Positions 37,524 through 46,295 of a stretch of DNA of 64,000 nucleotides are shown in pieces. A program made the position numbers and the translations under genes. Source of the stretch: Flavihumibacter fluminis (lineage in GTDB: Bacteria > Bacteroidota > Bacteroidia > Chitinophagales > Chitinophagaceae); the NCBI RefSeq assembly GCF_021491375.1, contig NZ_JAKEVY010000003.1, positions 558,001 through 622,000 on the forward strand. The letters are read 5' to 3'. How positions within the stretch are numbered: the first letter of the stretch is position 1; each line of letters begins with the position of its first letter. The notes under the pieces are model-generated. The model worked only from the letters and a program-made list of their open reading frames with translations, searched no databases and was not told the DNA's origin.

Positions 37524-38813
37524 ATGAATTCACCCGAAATTTCATTTAATCATGCTGAGCAAATCAGCTCCCTGCAGGAAAAAAAATTGCAGGAACTGAT
37601 TCAATATGTTGCTGCAAATTCCCCTTTTTATCAGGAACGCTTTGCCGCTTGTGGAATAAATCCGGCCGATATCAGGAATCTGGAAGATCTGCAACAGCTT
37701 CCGGTTACTACCAAAGAAGAATTGCAATTGAGGAACTGGGATTTCTGTTGCGTGCCGCGTACTGAAATTGCGGAGTATATGTCGAGTTCGGGTACCCTGG
37801 GCGCTCCGGTAACCATCGCCTTAACGGAAAAAGACCTGGACCGACTCGCCTACAATGAACTTTGTTCTTTTAAAATGGCCGGTGGCACGGCAGCCGATAC
37901 CTACCAGCTCATGTTAACCCTCGACCGCCAGTTTATGGCCGGGATTGCCTATTATATGGGGATTCGCAAATTGGGCGCTTCCCTGGTGAGGGTTGGTCCG
38001 GGTGCCCCCTTCCTCCAGTGGTCTACCATTCAGCGGTTAAACCCCACTGTTATTGTAGGTGTGCCATCCTTCCTGGTCAAACTCATTGAATATGCCGAGG
38101 CCAATGGTATAAATCTGAATACCAGTTCGGTTCGGAAAGCCATCTGTATCGGGGAAACCATTCGCCAGCCCGATGGTATGCCCAACCGGCTTGCCAATCG
38201 GATTACAGATGCCTGGAATATTCAACTTTATGGCACTTATGCTTCCACAGAAATGCAAACTGCATTTACTGAATGTGAGGCAGGCAGTGGCGGTCATCTC
38301 AACCCCGAATTAATAATAGTGGAGTTGCTGGATGAAAACAACCAGGCGGTAAAACCCGGAGAACCCGGTGAGGTAACCATTACTACATTGGGTGTGGAAG
38401 GCATGCCACTGGTACGATACAAGACCGGGGATATTTGCATTCAATATGCGACTCCCTGTTCCTGTGGGCGGAATACAATCCGCCTGAGTGGGGTGATCGG
38501 AAGAAGACAGCAAATGATTAAGTTCAAAGGGACTACGCTTTATCCTCCGGCGATCTATGACCTGCTTAGCGAGATCCGGGCCATCCGGGAATACGTAGTT
38601 GAGCTGAGAAGCAGTGAATACGACCTGGACGAGGTACGTCTGCACCTCGACATTCCTGAACCCTCCGAAAGCCTGTTAACCACAATCCGGGAAAAACTGA
38701 GATCCCATTTAAGGGTGATCCCTGAAATAATTTTGGCCTCCACTGCGGAATTGCAGGCACTTCAGTTTCCTGAGGGCGGCAGAAAGCCGCAGAAATTGAT
38801 CGATCACCGCTAA
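37524..38813 (+). CDS. PaaK-like CoA/ACP ligase, probably for a hydroxycinnamic acid
   Basis: This 429-residue adenylate-forming enzyme has the phenylacetate-CoA ligase features: LPVTTKEEL near the start, the phosphate-binding SSGTLGAPVTIALTEKD loop, the LYGTYASTEMQTAFTEC region that contacts the acyl-AMP, and PLVRYKTGDIC with the Cys-rich CSCGRNTIRLSG segment, then a short C-terminal lid. It should activate an aromatic acid as the AMP ester for transfer to CoA or ACP. The tyrosine ammonia-lyase directly downstream makes 4-coumarate the likely substrate and starter unit. Length is normal for the PaaK family. Confidence 0.88.
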   Translation: MNSPEISFNHAEQISSLQEKKLQELIQYVAANSPFYQERFAACGINPADIRNLEDLQQLPVTTKEELQLRNWDFCCVPRTEIAEYMSSSGTLGAPVTIALTEKDLDRLAYNELCSFKMAGGTAADTYQLMLTLDRQFMAGIAYYMGIRKLGASLVRVGPGAPFLQWSTIQRLNPTVIVGVPSFLVKLIEYAEANGINLNTSSVRKAICIGETIRQPDGMPNRLANRITDAWNIQLYGTYASTEMQTAFTECEAGSGGHLNPELIIVELLDENNQAVKPGEPGEVTITTLGVEGMPLVRYKTGDICIQYATPCSCGRNTIRLSGVIGRRQQMIKFKGTTLYPPAIYDLLSEIRAIREYVVELRSSEYDLDEVRLHLDIPEPSESLLTTIREKLRSHLRVIPEIILASTAELQALQFPEGGRKPQKLIDHR

Positions 38814-38838
38814 TTGCGGCAATTTTATGCATAATACC

Positions 38839-38846
38839 TATTTTTG
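38839..38846 (+). promoter_or_regulatory. Possible internal -7 element before the ammonia-lyase
   Basis: TATTTTTG matches TANNTTTG and lies 23 bp before the GTG start of the ammonia-lyase. An ATTG at 38813-38816 could act as a -33 element, but the 22-bp spacer is longer than usual. The 56-bp gap here is one of the largest inside the pigment operon, which leaves room for a secondary promoter. Confidence 0.3.
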
Positions 38847-38869
38847 AGCCCTTTCAATACCACTAGAAC

Positions 38870-40435
38870 GTGACAAATTTTACGATCGAAAAGCAACTGA
38901 CCCTATCCGATTTTCGGAAAATCGTGCTGGAAGAAAGGCCGGTTTCCGTGCACTCTTCCATTCTGGAAAATGTTGCGAAGAACCATGATTTTCTCAAAGG
39001 CTTCGCTTCCAATAAAATCATTTATGGTATCAATACCGGCTTTGGCCCGATGGCCCAATACCGGATCAGCGAGCAAAACCTGAATGCGCTTCAATACAAC
39101 CTGATTCGTAGTCACAGTACCGGTAGCGGTCAGCCGATTGACCCCACCCTGGTGCGCGGATTACTATTGGCCCGGCTGAATAATTTCCTGCAGGGTTATT
39201 CCGGTGTCCATCCGGAACTGGTGGAACTGCTGGTTGAATTGCTCAATAAAAAAGTCTACCCTGTTATCTATGAACATGGTGGGGTAGGAGCAAGCGGAGA
39301 CCTGGTTCAATTGGCTCACCTGGCACTTACCCTTATTGGAGAAGGGGATGTGTGGTACCAGGGTGTAATCAGGCCTACCGAAGAAGTATTTGCTGAACTT
39401 TCGATCCAGCCACTGAAGATTCATGTGCGTGAGGGACTGGCACTCATCAATGGAACGTCAGCCATGACGGGCATTGCACTGGTTAATCTGCTGCAGGCGA
39501 AAAAGCTCCTGGAATGGTCGGTGTTTTTATCAGCCATGACCAACGAAGTAGTAGAAGCCTACGATGATCATTTCTCGCATGAGCTGAACCATGTAAAACA
39601 CCATCCCGGTCAGCAGGCCGTTGCCAAAATGATGCGTTCCCTGCTGGGCGACAGTCATATGATCCGCAGCCGTAAAAAGCATCTGTACGAAGGAGATAAA
39701 ATGGATCAGGATGTGTTTGAAGACAAGGTGCAGGAGTATTATTCACTTCGTTGTATCACGCAGGTACTCGGGCCTATTCTTGACACCATAGAACAGGCTG
39801 AAAAAGTTATTGTAGCGGAATTCAACTCCGTAAATGATAACCCGATCATTGACCATGAGAATGCAAATATTTTCCATGGAGGTAATTTCCATGGCGATTA
39901 TGTATCGCTGGAAATGGACAAACTGAAGATCGCGATCACCAAGCTGAGCATGCTGAGCGAAAGGCAGTTGAATTACCTGCTGAATGCCAGGCTGAATGAA
40001 AAATTTCCGCCATTCATGAACCTGGGAACACTGGGACTGAATTTTGGTATCCAGGGAATGCAGTTTACAGCTACTTCTACGGTTGCTGAAAACCAGACTT
40101 TCAGCAACCCAATGTACATACATAGCATCCCCAATAACAATGATAACCAGGACATCGTGAGCATGGGTTCCAATGCGGCCCTGCTAACCCGTCGGGTGAT
40201 CAATAATTCCTTTGAAGTTTTGGTGATCCAGATGATCACGCTGCTGCATGCCGTGGATTACCTGAAATGCCAGGATCGCATGGCTTCTGCGACAAAGGGA
40301 TTGTATGAAGAAATAAATGCCATTTTCCCCAGTTTTGTGGACGATGCGCCCAGGTATAAAGCCATCGCTAAAGTGAGGGCTTATTTTGAGAAATCAGAGC
40401 CGGTTGTGAGTAAGGCCATCCGTCAACAACAATAA
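38870..40435 (+). CDS. Tyrosine ammonia-lyase of the HAL/PAL/TAL family
   Basis: This 521-residue protein starts at a GTG. Its self-formed MIO cofactor site is A141-S142-G143 in GGVGASGDLVQ. Other family blocks are IYGINTGFGPMAQYR, INGTSAMTGIA, FNSVNDNPIIDHEN and HSIPNNNDNQDIVSMG. The substrate loop reads NLIRSHSTGSG, which closely resembles the Flavobacterium johnsoniae tyrosine ammonia-lyase of its flexirubin cluster as I remember it. It should turn L-tyrosine into 4-coumarate, the aromatic starter of flexirubin-type polyenes. Histidine ammonia-lyase is the main alternative by family, but the ligase and polyene genes around it argue for tyrosine. Confidence 0.92.
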   Translation: MTNFTIEKQLTLSDFRKIVLEERPVSVHSSILENVAKNHDFLKGFASNKIIYGINTGFGPMAQYRISEQNLNALQYNLIRSHSTGSGQPIDPTLVRGLLLARLNNFLQGYSGVHPELVELLVELLNKKVYPVIYEHGGVGASGDLVQLAHLALTLIGEGDVWYQGVIRPTEEVFAELSIQPLKIHVREGLALINGTSAMTGIALVNLLQAKKLLEWSVFLSAMTNEVVEAYDDHFSHELNHVKHHPGQQAVAKMMRSLLGDSHMIRSRKKHLYEGDKMDQDVFEDKVQEYYSLRCITQVLGPILDTIEQAEKVIVAEFNSVNDNPIIDHENANIFHGGNFHGDYVSLEMDKLKIAITKLSMLSERQLNYLLNARLNEKFPPFMNLGTLGLNFGIQGMQFTATSTVAENQTFSNPMYIHSIPNNNDNQDIVSMGSNAALLTRRVINNSFEVLVIQMITLLHAVDYLKCQDRMASATKGLYEEINAIFPSFVDDAPRYKAIAKVRAYFEKSEPVVSKAIRQQQ

Positions 40436-40442
40436 TACGCGT

Positions 40443-41171
40443 ATGAAATCTGCATTGGTAACCGGGGGATCCCGTGGTATTGGTCGCGCCATCTGTATTA
40501 AAATGGCCGGATTGGGCTATCATGTACTGGTGAATTACAAAGGAAATAAAGTTGCGGCTGAAGAAACCCTGGAAGCGATTAAAGCTGCAGGCAGCACCGG
40601 TGAGTTACTGGCCTTTGATGTGGCTGATAAGGAGCAGATAAAAACCGTGCTGGGTGGATGGATCGAAGCCAACAAAGAAAATCCGATTGAAGTGCTGGTC
40701 AACAATGCCGGCATTAAAGATGATACCCTGATGATGTGGATGAAAGATGAGCAATGGGAATCGGTGCGGGCGACCAGCCTGGATGCATTTTTTTATGTAA
40801 CCCGCGAAGTGCTGAGCGGAATGCTGATGAGGAGGATGGGAAGAATCATCAATGTGGTGTCTTTATCAGGCTTAAAGGGTATGCCGGGACAAGCAAATTA
40901 TTCTGCTGCGAAAGCCGGTGTGATTGGTGCAACCAAGGCCCTTGCCCAGGAAGTTGCCAAGCGGGGAGTTACTGTTAATGCAGTAGCTCCGGGATTCATC
41001 CAAACGGATATGACGGAAGGACTTAATGAGCAGGAATTAAAAGCAATGATTCCTGTACAGCGCTTTGGAAAACCCGAGGAAGTGGCACATGCCGTCGCAT
41101 TTTTGGCTTCGCCGGATTCTGGTTATATTACAGGCACCGTTTTATCAATCAACGGAGGACTATATACGTAA
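40443..41171 (+). CDS. fabG: 3-oxoacyl-ACP reductase, FabG-type
   Basis: This 242-residue SDR enzyme has the TGGSRGIGRAI cofactor loop, NNAG in VLVNNAGIKDD, a catalytic serine in VVSLSGLKG, and YSAAKAG with the Tyr-Lys pair. These motifs fit FabG, which reduces 3-oxoacyl-ACP with NADPH. In this operon it would perform the ketoreduction in each polyene elongation cycle. Start and length are normal. It lies 7 bp after the ammonia-lyase gene and 5 bp before a ketosynthase gene. A housekeeping copy is expected elsewhere. Confidence 0.92.
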   Translation: MKSALVTGGSRGIGRAICIKMAGLGYHVLVNYKGNKVAAEETLEAIKAAGSTGELLAFDVADKEQIKTVLGGWIEANKENPIEVLVNNAGIKDDTLMMWMKDEQWESVRATSLDAFFYVTREVLSGMLMRRMGRIINVVSLSGLKGMPGQANYSAAKAGVIGATKALAQEVAKRGVTVNAVAPGFIQTDMTEGLNEQELKAMIPVQRFGKPEEVAHAVAFLASPDSGYITGTVLSINGGLYT

Positions 41172-41176
41172 CTGGC

Positions 41177-42400
41177 ATGAAGAGAGTAGTGATTACTGGC
41201 ATGGGGATTTATTCCTGTATCGGCAAGAACAAGGATGAGGTGAAGCAATCCCTGTACGAAGGAAAATCTGGTATTATCCTGGATCCTGCCCGGAAGGAAT
41301 TTGGCTACCGCTCCGGCTTGACCGGATTTGTAGAGCGGCCTAATCTGAAGGGACTGTTAGACAGGCGGGCGCGTATCATGCTGCCTCAGCAGGGTGAGTA
41401 TGCGTATATGGCTACATTGGAAGCACTCCAACAGGCAGGTATAACCGATGAAATGCTGGATCGCATGATCATTGGTGTTTTATATGGTAACGACAGTTCT
41501 GCTGAACCGGTCGTAACCGGTACCGATCTGATGCGGGAAAAAAAGGATACCACCCTGGTGGGCTCAGGTTCCGTATTCCAGGTGATGAATTCCACCGTTA
41601 CCATGAACCTGGCAACCATCTTCCGGCTTAAAGGTGTGAATTTTACTGTGAGTGCGGCCTGTGCAAGCGGTAGTCATGCGATCGGGTTGGGTTATCATTT
41701 TATTAAATCCGGATTGCAGGAAGCGGTGATCTGTGGCGGTGCACAGGAGATCAATATTTATTCCATGGGCAGTTTTGACGCCCTTTCTGCTTTCTCTATT
41801 CGCGAGAACGATCCTACAAGAGCTTCCCGTCCATTTGATAAAAACCGGGATGGATTGATACCATCGGGTGGAGCGGCTACGGTTATTCTGGAAAGCCTGG
41901 ATTCAGCGTTGGCCAGGGGGGCGAATATTTTGGCAGAAGTGGTGGGATATGGGTTCTCATCCAATGGGGAACATATTTCCAACCCAACAGTGGATGGTCC
42001 GGTCAGAGCGCTGACCATGGCGTTGAAGGATGCAGGCATTGAATCAAAGGAAATCTTCTACATAAATGCACATGCCACCTCAACTCCCGCAGGCGACAGC
42101 AGTGAAGCAAGGGCGATTCATGAGGTATTTGGGGCTACGCGTCCTTATGTGAGTTCCACCAAATCCATGACTGGTCATGAGTGCTGGATGGCCGGGGCCA
42201 GTGAGATCGTATATTCAATGCTGATGATGCAAAATAATTTTATCGCTCCCAATATAAATTTTGAAGAGCCCGATGAAGATTCGGCTCGTATTAACCTGGT
42301 AACCAAAACAATCGATACAGAATTCAGTTGTTTTCTGTCCAATTCTTTCGGCTTCGGTGGAACCAACTCATCGCTGATCGTAAAGAAATACGACAATTAA
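41177..42400 (+). CDS. Beta-ketoacyl-ACP synthase (first ketosynthase)
   Basis: This 407-residue enzyme has the full KAS I/II triad: C162 in AACASGSHAIG, the first histidine in NAHATSTPAGD, and the second in KSMTGHECWMAGA. It opens with VVITGMGIYSCIGKN and ends in FLSNSFGFGGTNSSL, normal boundaries for the FabF/FabB family. It should condense malonyl-ACP with the growing polyene or the aromatic starter. Three Cys-type ketosynthases occur in the operon. This one is the closest in form to housekeeping FabB, but its place next to FabG and ACP ties it to the pigment pathway. Confidence 0.92.
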   Translation: MKRVVITGMGIYSCIGKNKDEVKQSLYEGKSGIILDPARKEFGYRSGLTGFVERPNLKGLLDRRARIMLPQQGEYAYMATLEALQQAGITDEMLDRMIIGVLYGNDSSAEPVVTGTDLMREKKDTTLVGSGSVFQVMNSTVTMNLATIFRLKGVNFTVSAACASGSHAIGLGYHFIKSGLQEAVICGGAQEINIYSMGSFDALSAFSIRENDPTRASRPFDKNRDGLIPSGGAATVILESLDSALARGANILAEVVGYGFSSNGEHISNPTVDGPVRALTMALKDAGIESKEIFYINAHATSTPAGDSSEARAIHEVFGATRPYVSSTKSMTGHECWMAGASEIVYSMLMMQNNFIAPNINFEEPDEDSARINLVTKTIDTEFSCFLSNSFGFGGTNSSLIVKKYDN

Positions 42401-42468
42401 TCACCAATTATCGACGTTTTATCCTTTTCTGGAATATAAAAAACCTTAACCGACTTAATTTCGCCGCT

Positions 42469-42726
42469 ATGACAATGGAGCAACTTATTGAGAAGATTAA
42501 TTACCTCCTGGTAGAGGAATTTGAAGTGGACGCGGAAAAAATTACCTCTGAAGCGAACCTCAAAGCAACTCTTGAGCTGGACAGCCTTGATTATATCGAT
42601 ATGGTGGTAGTGCTGGAACATCATTTTGGATTCAAAGTGAAACCAGAGGATTTTACTTCCATTGAAACCATTCAGGATTTTTACGATTATACCGCCCGCC
42701 GCATCCATACTAAAGAACTAGTATAA
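42469..42726 (+). CDS. Acyl carrier protein (first)
   Basis: The ATG at 42469 is chosen; a second ATG 6 bp later is possible. A longer frame upstream overlaps the ketosynthase gene and is not ACP-like. The 85-residue protein has four predicted helices and the phosphopantetheine site S39 in LELDSLDYIDM, with the acidic flanking residues that partner enzymes recognise. It should carry the growing chain as a thioester after loading by the upstream AcpS. Its stop overlaps the next start in a TAATG arrangement, which couples translation to the acyltransferase gene. Confidence 0.9.
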   Translation: MTMEQLIEKINYLLVEEFEVDAEKITSEANLKATLELDSLDYIDMVVVLEHHFGFKVKPEDFTSIETIQDFYDYTARRIHTKELV

Positions 42727-43607
42727 TGGCAAGCTGGCAGGGAAGATCCCAGGCCCTTCCGCTGGGTTACCGGATTTTCGTTGTGGTTTTAAAGCGGTTG
42801 GGATTAGCTCCCGCCTATGGTCTTCTCCGATTTGTTGCAGCCTGGTATTTTCTGTTTTCCAGGAAATCTACCAGGGCGCTGAATATTTATTTTAAGGAGC
42901 GACTTGCTTATTCCCGTGGGAAGGCAACCAGGGCTATATACCGAACCTATTATCATTTTGGTCAGACCCTGATTGATAAAGTAGCTGTGATGGCAGGGTT
43001 AAATACCCCCTTCACGTATGATTTTGATGGAGAAGAATGGCTGCACCAGATGGTGAAAGAGGGTAAAGGCGGATTGTTGCTCAGTGCACACATGGGCAAT
43101 TGGGAAATCGCCGGACACCTGTTGAAGCGACTGAAGGCACCTATTAATGTGGTTATGTACGATGGGGAGCAGGAGCAGATCAAAGCCTACCTGGAAAAAG
43201 TAACTGGTGGCAGGAATATGAAGCTGATCATTATCCGGGAGGATCTCAGCCATATTTTTGCTATCAATGAAGCCCTTCAAAGAAATGAACTGGTATGTAT
43301 GCATGCAGATCGTTTTCTGGAGGGAAATAAAACAATATCCACCCAATTCCTGGGGAAAACCGCTAATTTTCCGGCTGGTCCCTTTTTACTGGCGGCCAGC
43401 CTGCAGGTTCCGGTTAGTTTTGTGTATGCTTTTAAGGAATCTAACAAGCACTATCATTTTTTTGCCAGTCCACCTGTCTTGTACAGAGAAGGTGCAAAAC
43501 AGGAAAGAATATTGAAAGCGCTGCAGGATTTTGTGATGGAGACGGAGAAAAAAATCAGTCTTTATCCAACCCAATGGTTTAATTTTTACGATTTCTGGAA
43601 AGCATGA
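42726..43607 (+). CDS. LpxL/HtrB-like lysophospholipid acyltransferase
   Basis: This 293-residue protein has an N-terminal hydrophobic helix and the acyltransferase core of the LpxL/HtrB family: SAHMGNWEIAGH, where the H and a later acidic residue form an HxxxxE-type catalytic motif, then MHADRFLEGNKTISTQFLGK and FPAGPFLLA. In E. coli-type aryl-polyene clusters a similar enzyme is present and is thought to move an acyl chain to a lipid or to the pigment. The substrate here could be the finished polyenoyl-ACP or a membrane lipid. It overlaps both neighbours by 1 and 4 bp. Confidence 0.85.
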   Translation: MASWQGRSQALPLGYRIFVVVLKRLGLAPAYGLLRFVAAWYFLFSRKSTRALNIYFKERLAYSRGKATRAIYRTYYHFGQTLIDKVAVMAGLNTPFTYDFDGEEWLHQMVKEGKGGLLLSAHMGNWEIAGHLLKRLKAPINVVMYDGEQEQIKAYLEKVTGGRNMKLIIIREDLSHIFAINEALQRNELVCMHADRFLEGNKTISTQFLGKTANFPAGPFLLAASLQVPVSFVYAFKESNKHYHFFASPPVLYREGAKQERILKALQDFVMETEKKISLYPTQWFNFYDFWKA

Positions 43608-44035
43608 TACTACTAAGCAAAGATCAACTGGCCTCTATTTTACCACAACGACCTCCATTTGTGATGATAGACGCGCTGGTTGCAGATGATCCTTTCTCTA
43701 CTGAAACAAGTTTTGAAATCCTACCCTCCAATATCCTGACCCATAACGGAAAAGCGACTGCTGCTTTATTGGTTGAAAATATCGCCCAAACAGCAGCGGC
43801 AGGGGCTGGATATAAAGCTTTGCAAGGAAATGGACCGGTTTTGGTAGGTTTTATAGGAGCCATTAAGAACCTTGAAATCCATTCACTACCCGAAGTTGGA
43901 GCCCAATTGAAAACGATCACCAGGCAGGTCAATGCAGTTTTTAATGTATCGATTGTTGAAGGAACAGTGTACCGGGATGATCAGCTGCTGGCCTCCTGTG
44001 AAATGAAAATTTTTCTACAGGAACCCAAATCATAA
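43604..44035 (+). CDS. Hotdog-fold 3-hydroxyacyl-ACP dehydratase (FabZ-like)
   Basis: This 143-residue protein has the hotdog pattern with ILPQRPPFVMIDAL near the start and the central helix LLVENIAQTAAAGAG, as in FabZ and ApeP-like dehydratases. The usual active-site HPFLLID context is altered to PPFVMIDAL, so a catalytic histidine is not obvious and the activity is less certain. In the pathway it would remove water from 3-hydroxyacyl-ACP to leave the conjugated double bonds. Its start overlaps the acyltransferase stop by 4 bp. A second hotdog protein at 53759 could share or complement the role. Confidence 0.78.
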   Translation: MILLSKDQLASILPQRPPFVMIDALVADDPFSTETSFEILPSNILTHNGKATAALLVENIAQTAAAGAGYKALQGNGPVLVGFIGAIKNLEIHSLPEVGAQLKTITRQVNAVFNVSIVEGTVYRDDQLLASCEMKIFLQEPKS

Positions 44036-44052
44036 CCATTAATACTACAACC

Positions 44053-44691
44053 ATGAAAAAAAATCTCTTATTCCTTTTATGCGGCATCTTTCTGTTTTCT
44101 ACTAATTCATTGTTCGCACAGAAAAAAGCAGATATTCTGAATGAAGCTACACCGATGACTTACCTGGGGGTAGATTTTTCCAGGACTAAAGTGATCAATG
44201 ACTTTGCTGCAACTGCTTCAGATATTAAGAACCGTCATTTCCCTGGCATCAACCAGGTAATTATTGCAGAGCCCAAGAAATTCGACTGGCCCAAATACCT
44301 GGATCGCGGAAACATCTCCAATGATATCGCTGCCGTTACTGCTATCAATGAAAAAGTGGATGAAAAAGATATCAGCAGCACTTCTACTGCAGACGAAACA
44401 CATCTGAAAGAGTCGGATATCCAGGGTATGGTGAACAAATATGATCTTTCAGGCAAAAAAGGTGTAGGCCTTGTAGTAATCATGGAATCACTAAGTAAGC
44501 CTGCCGAAGCAGCATCCATGTATATTACATTCATCGACATGGCTACAAAAAAAGTTTTGTACACAGAGCGTATGGTAGAAAAAGCCGGTGGTTTTGGCTT
44601 CCGGAACTATTATGCCAGCACGATTTATAAAGCCATGCAAACCATTAAAAAATCAAAACTCAAGTCCTGGCGCTCCAGCTTCGGGTCCTGA
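44053..44691 (+). CDS. Secreted protein of unknown function in the pigment operon
   Basis: This 212-residue protein starts with a clear signal peptide (NLLFLLCGIFLFSTNSLFAQ) and contains mixed alpha/beta sequence with no motif I recognise. It has no cysteine in the mature part and a basic C-terminus (KSKLKSWRSSFGS). It sits between the FabZ-like and thioesterase genes with gaps of 17 and 10 bp, so it belongs to the operon. A periplasmic role in handling or placing the pigment is likely by position only. Confidence 0.75.
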   Translation: MKKNLLFLLCGIFLFSTNSLFAQKKADILNEATPMTYLGVDFSRTKVINDFAATASDIKNRHFPGINQVIIAEPKKFDWPKYLDRGNISNDIAAVTAINEKVDEKDISSTSTADETHLKESDIQGMVNKYDLSGKKGVGLVVIMESLSKPAEAASMYITFIDMATKKVLYTERMVEKAGGFGFRNYYASTIYKAMQTIKKSKLKSWRSSFGS

Positions 44692-44701
44692 GCTATAACC
44701 T

Positions 44702-45133
44702 ATGAATAAAGGAACCCTTTCGTTTACCAGAGAAATTGCCGTACGCTTTAATGAAGCTGATCCGCTTGGCATTGTTTGGCACGGTCATTATGTTCGTTAT
44801 TTTGAAGACGGGCGTGAAGCTTTTGGTCAGGCATTCGGACTAAGTTACCTGGATATTTACAAACATGGATATTCAGTTCCTGTAGTTAAGATTGACCTGG
44901 ATTATAAGAAATCACTTAAGTATGGCGACCGTGTAATAATTGAAACGGAATTTATTCCCTGTCATGCTGCCAAGTTGCAATTTATTTATCGGTTATACAA
45001 TGCCGTTACAAAGGAACTGGTAGCGAAAGGTTCCACAACTCAGGTATTTCTGGATCATCCCGAAAATAATCTGCAACTTATCAATCCGCCTTTTTTCGAA
45101 GCGTGGAAGCAAAAACATTTAGGTGCCGGCTAA
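44702..45133 (+). CDS. 4-hydroxybenzoyl-CoA thioesterase-like hotdog protein
   Basis: This 143-residue protein has the thioesterase motif VRFNEADPLGIVWHGHYVRY, in which the aspartate in EADPLG is the expected catalytic residue, plus the VPVVKIDLDYKKSLKYGD strand pair of the 4HBT family. It could release the free polyene acid or clear stalled or misprimed chains from ACP, as a type II editing thioesterase. It starts 10 bp after the secreted-protein gene and is followed after 2 bp by a ketosynthase. Length is normal. Confidence 0.88.
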   Translation: MNKGTLSFTREIAVRFNEADPLGIVWHGHYVRYFEDGREAFGQAFGLSYLDIYKHGYSVPVVKIDLDYKKSLKYGDRVIIETEFIPCHAAKLQFIYRLYNAVTKELVAKGSTTQVFLDHPENNLQLINPPFFEAWKQKHLGAG

Positions 45134-45135
45134 AA

Positions 45136-46284
45136 ATGAAAACGCGTCCCGCATATATCGTAGCTCATCATATGGTAACACCATTGGGAAGCGGTACCGC
45201 TGCCAACCTGGATGCTATTGCTTCCGGAAAATCGGCGGTAACAGATAATCTTCACCAGGTTTTCCAGGGCCAGGGTATTTGCGGGGCTTTGTTCAGTGAA
45301 GAGCAATGGAAGCAAATAAGGGCGCCCTATGATACGGATATTACCCATTTCGAAGCGCTTTTGTTACATTCTATCGAGGCTGCCATTGCAACTACCAACT
45401 TTACACTGAATGATCCGGCAACAGTTTTGATTCTGGCTTCTACCAAGGGAAATATCGGGGAATTGCAGGAGGGAAACGAAGCAGCAGCTGAGCGTGTCGG
45501 ATTACATGAATCGGCAAAAAAGCTGGGATTGCTGTTGAATTATCACAGGCGCCCACTGATTGTTTCCAATGCCTGTATATCCGGGATGACTGCCTTGCTG
45601 GTTGCAAAAAGATTGCTACAATCAGGTCAATATAAACGTGCAGTAGTAGCAGGAGCCGATTCTATCAGCCCCTTTATAATAGCCGGTTTCAAATCATTCC
45701 AGGCCTTGAGTACATCCGTATGCAAGCCATTTGATAAAGAGCGGAACGGGCTGAACCTGGGTGAAGGCGCGGCAACTGTTTTGTTAAGTACAGAACCTGC
45801 CGGTACCTGCCTGGCCGTAAGTGGCGGTGCTACAACCAATGATGCCAATCATATTTCAGGTCCATCACGAACCGGTGCGGAAATGGCACATGCAATTAAA
45901 AATGCCATGAAGCAGGCGGGTGTTTCTTCAAATGAAATCGGATTTATCTCTGCTCATGGTACTGCTACACCCTACAATGATGAAATGGAATCGAAAGCGT
46001 TTCAGCAGGCAGAACTTGAAAAAGTACCTGCCTTCAGTCTGAAGGCCAGTTTCGGGCATACGCTCGGAGCAGCCGGACTGATCGAATCAGTCATCTCAAT
46101 GGAGGCTTTTCAGCGTGGCTGGATCCTTCCATCAGTAGGATATTCCAGCCATGGTGTAAGCGCACCTGTGACCATATCAACAAGCTTAATGAAGGGGGTA
46201 CCCCTTCAACATTTTATAAAAACAGGCTCGGGATTTGGAGGATGTAATGCCGCCCTTGTCTTTTCGAAAACAACAACCCAATAG
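45136..46284 (+). CDS. Beta-ketoacyl-ACP synthase (second ketosynthase)
   Basis: The ATG at 45136 lies 2 bp after the thioesterase stop and opens the normal family N-terminus. An upstream in-frame start overlaps the thioesterase gene. The 382-residue enzyme keeps the triad C147 in SNACISGM, the histidine in SAHGTATPYND, and the one in ASFGHTLGAAG. It is slightly short for a FabF-type enzyme because the N-terminal region is compact. It should act in elongation or in forming the first C-C bond on the aromatic starter. Its exact share among the ketosynthases cannot be read from sequence. Confidence 0.9.
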   Translation: MKTRPAYIVAHHMVTPLGSGTAANLDAIASGKSAVTDNLHQVFQGQGICGALFSEEQWKQIRAPYDTDITHFEALLLHSIEAAIATTNFTLNDPATVLILASTKGNIGELQEGNEAAAERVGLHESAKKLGLLLNYHRRPLIVSNACISGMTALLVAKRLLQSGQYKRAVVAGADSISPFIIAGFKSFQALSTSVCKPFDKERNGLNLGEGAATVLLSTEPAGTCLAVSGGATTNDANHISGPSRTGAEMAHAIKNAMKQAGVSSNEIGFISAHGTATPYNDEMESKAFQQAELEKVPAFSLKASFGHTLGAAGLIESVISMEAFQRGWILPSVGYSSHGVSAPVTISTSLMKGVPLQHFIKTGSGFGGCNAALVFSKTTTQ

Positions 46285-46295
46285 TAGTATCCAAC

